The notes under the pieces are model-generated. The model saw only the letters and a list, made by a program, of their open reading frames with translations. It searched no databases and was not told the DNA's origin. 64,000 nt of DNA from Sepioteuthis lessoniana (Eukaryota; Mollusca; Cephalopoda; Myopsida; Loliginidae). Shown piece after piece: positions 56,616 to 64,000 of the stretch; position 1 is the first letter of the stretch; each line of letters begins with the position of its first letter. Location of the stretch: NCBI GenBank assembly GCA_963585895.1, contig CAUZXS010005791.1, forward strand, positions 43,501-107,500, read 5' to 3'. Made by a program: the position numbers and the translations under genes.

Positions 56616-56785
56616 GTCACGGCTGAATGAAGCAGAGTCACTCTTGAGTGTCGGTAAGTCTAACTTTCAGGCATGCACAGTTCCTACTTACAGTCTGAGG
56701 TTTCTAGGAACGGCAACACTTTTGAATTTTTTTTATTAATCTTCACACCTCCCGTCTCAAAAAGGATGCAGGCAAGACATACCGA

Positions 56786-56890
56786 AGAAATAAGATGGAA
56801 ATATTGATTACTTTCACAATACTCCACAATTATGTCAATGGAATTTTTGGGGCAAAATATGATTTTGTTTTTAGAGGATTAAAACTAAAC
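56786..56890 (+). repeat. Unique flank shared with 37396-37500
   Basis: See 37396-37500: ~100 bp near-identical in inverse orientation, adjoining the start of the purine array. Confidence 0.85.
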
Positions 56891-57119
56891 ATCTATCAAA
56901 AAAAATTATAAAAGAAAAATGTTTTAAGAAAGAAAGAAAGACAGAAAGAAAGAAAATTCAGGCTAGAAAGAAAGAAAGAAAATTCAGGCGGGAAAGAAAA
57001 AAAGTCAGCCAAGAAAGAAAGAAACAAACAAATACAGAAAGGAAATTCAGACTGGAAAGAAAGAAAATTCAGGCTAGAAAGAAAGAAAGAAAAAAAGAAA
57101 GAAAGAAAGAATTCAGGCG

Positions 57120-57154
<35 letters not shown>

Positions 57155-57186
57155 AAATTCAGACAGAAAAGAAAGAAAATGAAGTA

Positions 57187-57238
<52 letters not shown>

Positions 57239-57384
57239 AAATTCAGCCAAGAAAAAACAAAGAACAAAAAAAAACAAAGAAAGAAACAAAGAAAGAAATA
57301 AAGATATTCAGGCAGGAAGGAAAGAAAGAAATTCAGGCAGGAAAGAAAGAAAGAAAATCAGGCGATAAAAAAAAAAATTCAGTC

Positions 57385-57416
<32 letters not shown>

Positions 57417-57868
57417 AAATTCAGATAAGAAAGAAAGAAAAAAAGAAAGAAAATTCAGGCTGAAAGAAAGAAAATTCAGGCAGGAGAGGAAAAATAGAAA
57501 GAAAGAAAGAAACAAACAAACAAACAAACAAAATTCAGGCAGGAAAGAAAGACAATTCAGGCAGGAAAGAAAGAAAATTCAGGCGAGGAAGAAAAAAAAA
57601 TTCAGTAAAGAAAGAAAGAAAGAAAGAAGGAAAGAAAGAAAGATAATTCAGGATAGGAAGAAAGAAAGTTCAGTCAAGAAAGAAAGATAGAAATAAACAA
57701 AGAAACAAAAAGAGAAATGAAATTCAGGTAGGAAAGAAAGTTCAGGCAAGAAAGAAAGAAAGAAAGAAACAAACAAACAAACAAAGCAAGAAAGAAGAAA
57801 AAAACAAAGAAAATTCAGGCAGGAAAGAAAGGAAATTCAGGCGAGTAAGAAAGAAAATTCAGTTAGGA

Positions 57869-57900
<32 letters not shown>

Positions 57901-58386
57901 ACATTCAGGCAAGAAAGAAAGAAACAAAGAAATTTAGGCAGGAAAGAAAGAAAGAAATTCAGGCTGGAAAAAAAGAAAGAAAATTCAGGCAATAAAAAAA
58001 AAATTCAGTCAAGAAAGAAAGAAAGCAAGAAAGTAAGTAAGAAAGAAAATTCAGACAAGAAAGAAAGAAAGAAAGAAGGAAAGAAAGAAAGAAAGAAAGA
58101 AGGAAAGAAAGAAAGAAATGAATTTCAGGAAGGAAAGAAAAACCAGGCAGGAAATAAACAAACAAACAAACAAACAAACAAACAAACAAACAAACAAATA
58201 AACAAACAAAGCAAGAAAGAACAAAGAAACAAAGAAAATTCAGGCAGGAAAGAAAGGAAATTCAGGCGAGTAAGAAAGAAAATTCAGTCAGGCAAGAAAG
58301 AAAGAAAGAAAGAAAGAAAGAAAAAAGATAATTCAGAGAGGAAAGAAAGAAAGAATATTCATGCTGGAATGAAAGGAAATTCAGAC

Positions 58387-58417
<31 letters not shown>

Positions 58418-58476
58418 AGTAAAAAAGAAAGAAAGATAGTAAATTCAGGCAAGGAAGAAATGAAATTTAGTCAGAA

Positions 58477-58520
<44 letters not shown>

Positions 58521-58608
58521 AAATTCAGATAAGAAAGAAAGAAAGAAAGAAAATTCAGTAAAGAAAGAAAGAAAGAAAGAGAGCAGGAAAATTCAGGAAA
58601 GAAAGAAA

Positions 58609-58658
<50 letters not shown>

Positions 58659-59755
58659 AAATTTAGACAGGAAAGAAAGAAAGAAAGAAAATTTAGGCAA
58701 GAAAGAAAGAAAGGAAGAAAGAAAGAAAGAACAAATAATAAAGAAAATTCAGGCTAGAAAGAAAGGAAATACAGGCGAGGAAAAAAAATTCAATCAGGAA
58801 AGAAAGAAAGATAGAAAGATAGAAACAAAGAAAGAAAATTCAGCCAAGAAAGAAAGAAAGAAAGAAAGAAAGAATTAAGGCGCGAAAGAAAGAAAATTCA
58901 GGCAAGGATGAATGAAAATTCAGTCAGGAAAGAAAGAAAGAAAGAAATTTAGGCAGAAAAGAAAGAAAGAAAATTCAGACAGGAAAGGAAGAAAGAAAGA
59001 AAGTAGGAAAGAAAGAAAGGAAATTCAGACAGGAAAGAAAGAAAATTCAGGCAAGGCAGAATGAAAATTCAGTCAGGAAAGAAAGAAATAAACAAACAAA
59101 GAAACAAATAAAGAAAATTCTGGCAGGAAAGAAAGAAAAAAAGAAAGAAAGAAAGAAAGAAAGAAAATTCAGGCTGGGAAGAAAAAATTCTTTCAGGAAA
59201 AAAAGAAAAAAAGAAACAAAAAAAGGAAGAAAGCAAGAAAGTAGGAAAGAAAGAAAGAAAATTCAGACAGGACAGAAAAAAAAATCAGACCGGAAAGAAA
59301 GAAAATTCAGTCAGGAAAGAAAAAAGAAAAGAAAGAAAGAAAGAAAGTAGGAAAGAAAGAAAGAAAATTTAGGCAGGAAAGAAAGAAAGAGAGACAGAAA
59401 AAAAGAAGAAAGAAATTTAATTTAGGAAAGGAAGAAAATTCAAGCAAGGAAGAAAGAAAATTCAGTCAAGAAATTTAGAAAGAAAGAAAGAAAGAAGGAA
59501 AATTCAGGCAGGAAGAAAATTCAGGTAGGAAAGAAAGAAAGAAAGAAAGATAGAAAGAAAGAAAATTTTGGCAGAAGAGAAAGAAAGAAAGAAAATTCAG
59601 GCAGGAGAGAAAGAAAATTCAGTCAGTCCGTCAGTCAAGAAAGAAAGAAAGAAAGAAAGAGAGAATATTCAGGCAGGAAAGAAGGAAAGAAAATTCAGGC
59701 AAGAAAGAAAGATCGAAAATTCAGGCAAGAAAGAAAGAAAGAAAGAGTTTTTTGC
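56891..59755 (+). repeat. GAAA-type purine array with AAATTCAGGCAGG spacer, 2.9 kb
   Basis: (GAAA)n blocks of 2-15 units are separated by the motif AAATTCAGGCAGGAAAG or variants (CAAG, CGAG, TCAGTCAGG, TCAGACAGG), giving an irregular 20-60-bp higher-order repeat. (CAAA)n patches occur at 57510, 57770 and 58150-58200. The strand is almost entirely purine, so triplex or R-loop structures are plausible. No gene is inside. Confidence 0.95.
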
Positions 59756-59918
59756 CTACAGCCGTTCACGTCATCCTCCACTTGCTCGGCCCATTATTCC
59801 GCCGGTTAAAGCAGAACACTTACACCGTATACTTCTTTATCCAGGACACCGTTATCAGCCCATAACAAGAGCAGCCTACATACCACACGCACTTGCTAGC
59901 AGTCTGTGTGCCATTACA

Positions 59919-60325
59919 GACGGTTATTTAGTTACCACTGCTTTTTTACCAACAGAAAGAAAACTTTACCATTGTAACACCCTCTAGATATACGGTTTGC
60001 GTATGCAAATTTCTTTAATGCAAACATCAAGATTGATATAACAGACAGTTATTTTTTATTACCGCTGCTATTTTACCAACAGAAAGAAAACTTTATCGTT
60101 GTACCACTCTCAAGGACCTAGATTATAGTAACTGACGGTTATTTAATTACCGCTGTTATTATATCAAGAGAAGGAATCGCTTACCGTTGTACCTTCCGCA
60201 AGTATTGCATTTTGTGCATACAAAATTTTTATAGAAAAACCCGGATTACTCCGACCGACGATTATTTTTTTTTTATTACCGCTGCTATTTTACCAACAGA
60301 AAGATACGTTTTATCTTGGTAAAGA
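59919..60325 (+). repeat. Four-copy diverged tandem repeat, ~65-bp core, ~90-127-bp period
   Basis: Core GACGGTTATTT...ATTACCGCTGCTATTTTACC, AACAGAAAGAAAACTTTACC, GTTGTACCACTCTC at 59919, 60042, 60133 and 60260. Spacers between cores differ. No match to the other repeat families here. Confidence 0.8.
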
Positions 60326-60459
60326 TATCCATTTGTGAGTGGAAAGGACCCGGATCCAACTTAATTTAGTAAAAAAATAATTGAAATTTCTAACCTACGA
60401 AAAAATCGGAGCACTTTACCATCTCTTTTACCAGACGAAGACAATTCTCCCGTATTACC

Positions 60460-60552
60460 ATGGAAAAATCCCCGGATAACCCCAAAATTAACCGGAGATC
60501 TATTATTGGAGAAAAATGGGGGACACCAAGGGAACAAAAGATGAAGAAAGAA

Positions 60553-60553
<1 letters not shown>
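60460..60553 (+). CDS. Candidate first coding exon of an unrecognised gene
   Basis: ATG in a good context (ACCATGG) opens MEKSPDNPKINRRSIIGEKW and continues GTPREQKMKKE, ending at a possible donor GTAAAT (60554), followed by a (TA)n-rich intron. Codons look like ordinary coding sequence and the product is strongly basic. I do not recognise it, and no second exon is visible downstream. It could equally be chance. Confidence 0.25.
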
Positions 60554-60554
<1 letters not shown>

Positions 60555-60616
<62 letters not shown>

Positions 60617-60923
60617 TTTTAATAGTCTAATGTTGACGTGATTGCTTCCATAAAAAGTTTTCTAGATTTATTGATGTTCGTGATGTTCTGGAAAAAATAG
60701 GAATTTCTGGCAACGTCTAAAATAAGGGTTTTTAGGATGTAATGCCCGGGACACCAAGAAGTAAGGTGTCCACGAAGTTAACAGTGGCGTTTTTGAGAAT
60801 TGTTTAATGCACTTAAGAATAGAAACACGGATTAATGGATAGGTAGACAGATAAATTGATAAACGAAATAGATAGATAGATAGATAGATAGATAGATGTA
60901 AATAACCGTTAAACTAAGCAAAG

Positions 60924-60999
<76 letters not shown>

Positions 61000-61148
61000 C
61001 TAGACTGACTGTCTTCCGAACGGTGTCTTTTTTAGGATAGGGTCAATGACCAAGATTTGACGTCTATGATTAATTCTATTATAATGTGCTTTAATCACTG
61101 CTATCCAGCATAATAATCGAGTCAAAAATAACTTGTCCAAGATGAGTC

Positions 61149-61202
<54 letters not shown>

Positions 61203-61295
61203 ATAGATAGATCGATAGATGATGTGAGCATAATATTATATATATATGTATATTATTTATATGTATGTATAATTTATATAGAAAGTGACAATTCA

Positions 61296-61328
<33 letters not shown>

Positions 61329-61458
61329 CGCGTTGTATAATTTTATATATTATTAATTCTACATACTTAGAGAAAATCACAATTATATAAATATATATAT
61401 ATATATATATAATTATTATTATTATTAATTAGTCTACATACATATGTAAAATCACAAA

Positions 61459-61515
<57 letters not shown>
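60555..61515. repeat. Cluster of (TA)n tracts with (GATA)n
   Basis: (TA)n at 60558-60612, 60928-60997, 61150-61200, 61391-61412 and 61463-61515. (GATA)n at 60868-60897. The interspersed unique pieces (60613-60900, 61000-61140) are unassigned. Confidence 0.9.
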
Positions 61516-61518
<3 letters not shown>

Positions 61519-61745
61519 GTAGAATATTTATAAACTTACCCCTCGTGCAACACAGTTCTTACATAATCAACAAGAGGTATAAAAAAAATATCTGGGAATC
61601 AATGGGTCTGGCAGTCTGCACTCCCTAGACAACGACCCAGGAGACCAAAGTGTTGAGACGCCCATAATACGATAACGATATGTAAATCTGATCTCTTGGA
61701 GAACATAAAACGAGAATTCATTCTTGTATATACATACATATATAT
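61516..61745. other. Unassigned sequence with a SINE-head-like piece
   Basis: CAACGACCCAGGAGACCAAAG at 61630 resembles the SINE-A head in part; nothing else recognised. Confidence 0.3.
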
Positions 61746-61747
61746 GT

Positions 61748-61982
61748 GAGTTGGCCGACCGTCGTCCGGGGTAAACCCGAAGTCTCCTTTTTTTCAATAG
61801 ATGCTTCACTTCGGTGTAGAGGAGGGCACTACTCCTTTCACTGCATTGCTCCATTTACCCTTGATTCGTTCCTTATTATGCTGTTAAGCAAGGAGGTATC
61901 AAGTACTATTTTTTGAATCTTTGATATGACTAATCCTGTAAGTGAACCTCGGTCTTTCAGGCCACTAGGCCAATTGACCAGG
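61748..61982 (-). mobile_element. SINE-A, reverse member of an inverted pair
   Basis: GAGTTGGCCGACCGTCGTCC, GTGTAGAGGAGGGC, TGCTGTTAAGCAAGGAGG and GTGAACCTCGGTCTTTCAGG. Confidence 0.75.
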
Positions 61983-62170
61983 TCGCCAATGGCCCGGAAG
62001 ACCGGTGTTCATTCCCAAGTCGAGTCATACCAAAGACTCAAAATTATAAGGTACTTATCCAGAGTAAGTGGTGCACTCTAGGAAAAGTAGTTTCGCTCTC
62101 CCTTATACCTCAGTGTAGTAAATATTGAAAAGGGAGCCTTCGGGTTGCCCTCGACTACGGTCAGCCAACA
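61983..62170 (+). mobile_element. SINE-A, forward member of an inverted pair
   Basis: CGCCAATGGCCCGGAAGACC, GTTCATTCCCAAGTCGAGTC, then the body to TCGACTACGGTCAGCC. A short deletion removes part of the middle. Confidence 0.75.
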
Positions 62171-62214
62171 GCCGGTTACTAGATACTATCTGTTTTACCT
62201 GACTGACTAAACAT

Positions 62215-63105
62215 CACTGCAAAACTGAACCAATGTCGGGAAAAAAATTTCGGCATCCAATGTGAAGAGAAGACTGTGAAGCTAGCCTAATAGCTATCAA
62301 GAAACCTTTGTTGAACAAGCAAAACAATGTCAAAAGGCTCCAATGGGCCAAAATGCACAAAGACTGGACAATAGAGCAGAAGAATAAGGTCCTTTTTTAA
62401 TCAAACAATTCTCTTTAGCATAAGTGCGCCGTTAGTTCTATTTAATCCATAGATAGGGCCCTATCAGGTCCTACCACGCCGGACCAGAGCGGACCTGGGA
62501 GCGATGGCAATAAAGGCGTATTCCGCATTCCCCAAAGCTCCAGCATTACTGGAACCTCACCGTCAGATTGTTTAGTGTCATATCAAGACACTCGTTGGTG
62601 GAGTCTTACCCCTCTCCTCTGCAAAGGTGCAGTCAGTGTATTCTACAGCCCCAGCCGACTGGGCAAAACGTCACCTGTGGCAACACTTGCAGAACTATAT
62701 TCAGTCTACCTTTGGCGAAGAGAATACCAAGAATCTCTAAGCCAGTGATTGGGCCCGAAGGAGGTCATTTTGATGAGGTTTTTAAGAGTTTTTTTGCGTT
62801 TTATTTATTTATTTATTTATTTGGTTTAGTTTGTATTTGAGAAAATGCATAAAAAAATTTTGGTACTTAATTTGTTTCATTAAAAATAACACTTTTAGAA
62901 TGAGAAATAAAACATTTTCAGGGTGGCCAAATGCTTTAAACTGGTAGGGTAGCAAGTCTGATTCAATTTGCCCTTCACCTAGTGCAAATACCCAACTTTG
63001 CAATTAGTAAAAACCACCTCCGCAAAAACACACACACAAAAAACAAACAATCAACATAGCAGAGCCTCCTCCAGACTTTACGCTTGGTGTAATACAGGGG
63101 GTTGA
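62215..63105 (+). pseudogene. Tc1-like transposase fragments interrupted by a TTGG repeat
   Basis: 62260-62400 reads VRRRL then a stop, LIAIKKPLLNKQNNVKRLQW and AKMHKDWTIEQKNKVLF, a Tc1 DNA-binding/linker region. A TTGG repeat follows at 62400-62680. Then 62695-62790 resembles the C-terminus (GPEGGHFDEVFK-type). 63060-63100 complements a CVTPSVKSGGGS-like piece on the other strand, so the element is also rearranged. Confidence 0.6.
62400..62680 (+). mobile_element. TTGG-family core inserted in Tc1
   Basis: TTAGCATAAGTGCGCCGTTAG, AGATAGGGCCCTATCAGG, CTCACCGTCAGATTG and CAGCCGACTGGGCAAAACG. Confidence 0.75.
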
Positions 63106-63770
63106 TTGGTTGGTTAGGTTTTGTGGTATATCAACCTTTGTAGGTTATTTAACGCCAAATCCATTTTTATGAAAATAATCAGTTCTATTTAAGACAATTC
63201 AGTTTAGCGTGTTCAATTGTCAAAAACATTTCTATTTCAAGCTATTCGGTTTATTCAAACAGTTCTAATTTAGCTAATTCAGTTTAGTATAAGTACAGAT
63301 TTTGTTTACACAGTTAATTGTCAAAACAATTCTATATTAAACGAATCAGTTTAGTGTAAATACAGTTCCAATGTCAAAAACTGTTCTATTTCAAATAATT
63401 CAGTTTAGGATAAGCATTCAGTTTAAATGTAAGTACAGTTTAATTGTCAAAAAGATTTCTATTTCAAGCTATTCACTTTAGTTAAACAGTTGAGTTTAGC
63501 ATAAGTATGTCGTTAGTTCTATTTAACCCATAGATAGGGCCTTATCAGGTACTACCACGCCGGGCCAAAGTGGACCTAGGAGCAATGGCAATGAAGGAGT
63601 GCTCCGTATTCCCCAAAGACCCAGCATTACTGGAACCTCACCATCGGATTGTTTAGTATCATATCAAGGACACTCGTTGGGAGGGGGTCTTACTCCTCTA
63701 CAGAGAAGCAGTCGGTGTATTCTACAGCCCCAGCCGACTGCGCAATACACAGGGGTGGCAGCTCTTTCCC
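63103..63770 (+). mobile_element. TTGG-family repeat, complete-looking copy
   Basis: Tag TTGGTTGGTTAGGTTTTGTGG...CAACCTTTGTAGG, about six subrepeats, core AGATAGGGCCTTATCAGGTAC...CTCTACAGAGAAGCAGTCGG, end GACTGCGCAATACACAG. Same boundaries as 24975-25620. Confidence 0.8.
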
Positions 63771-64000
63771 AAACACTTCGGCACATTAAGACCCTCCTAT
63801 TTCTATAACTATATAACCCTTTGTTCATCAGACGTGACTCACCTAATATTTGCTTTCAGAAAAGAAACCGGTTTGGGCCAGTTTACTCACTCCCACAAAA
63901 CACCGGTAATTTGTTTGTGACGTGATAAAAAACAAACTAATGATCGGGTGGTTTCTAAGCAACGGCAACTCGGATTCAGGCCCTTCTGCGCAGGCGCTGT
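63771..64000. other. Unassigned right end
   Basis: No gene seen in the last 230 bp. GC content rises towards the edge. Confidence 0.3.

Noticed and set aside
59568-59987. A 139-codon frame at the end of the purine array
   Set aside because: Its first half is GAAA repeat (Lys/Glu/Arg) and the second half runs into the tandem repeat; no homology is recognisable.

Overview
This is a repeat-saturated animal nuclear genome segment, most likely from a mollusc and quite possibly a cephalopod. The reasons are spliced genes with GT-AG introns, very long (TA)n tracts, several tRNA-derived SINE families, many Penelope-like elements with GIY-YIG endonucleases, mariner and Tc1 transposons, and protein sequences of protostome type. 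The species assignment is inference; nothing in the window names it.

Two host genes can be read with confidence, both on the + strand. (1) The last two coding exons of an N-acetylglucosamine-6-phosphate deacetylase (AMDHD2) lie at 10721-10767 and 12481-12698. I could not find the earlier exons. (2) A complete-looking gene for neuroendocrine protein 7B2 (secretogranin V, SCG5), the chaperone and inhibitor of prohormone convertase 2, has five coding exons between 38016 and 49205 that join in frame to a 229-residue secreted protein. A probable non-coding first exon ends at 30160, just downstream of two perfect cAMP-response elements 22 bp apart. A third possible gene start is a short candidate coding exon at 60460-60553, unrecognised and of low confidence.

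The rest is mobile and repetitive DNA. 1-2630 holds an internally deleted Ty3/gypsy element on the - strand. 3-8 kb holds SINEs, a ~70-bp satellite and a mariner. 7.9-10.2 kb holds a Tc1-like element split by insertions. 12.7-17.4 kb holds mariner, Ty1/copia and non-LTR remnants plus long hairpins. 18.8-23.7 kb holds Penelope-like and LINE fragments. 24-30 kb holds three dispersed families, microsatellites and unassigned sequence up to the 7B2 promoter. The 7B2 introns (30.2-49.1 kb) hold a deleted mariner, a Penelope-like element with a 406-codon open frame, a 1.7-kb CTTT-type array, SINEs and more Penelope fragments. 49.3-64 kb holds a well-formed LTR, a gag remnant, a 2.9-kb GAAA-type array, a ~120-bp tandem repeat, clustered (TA)n tracts, an inverted SINE pair and a broken Tc1.

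The most unusual structure is a pair of long purine/pyrimidine arrays in opposite orientation (35.7-37.4 kb and 56.9-59.75 kb). They share the same non-repetitive flank, so the array appears to belong to a dispersed element rather than being ordinary slippage. Also notable are an uncharacterised family with internal ~65-85-bp subrepeats and a 5' TTGGTTGG-type tag (called the TTGG family here), a ~0.65-kb solo-LTR-like family (called D here), and a perfect 35-bp hairpin at 16492-16618. Labels SINE-A, SINE-B, TTGG, D and satellite S are local names only.
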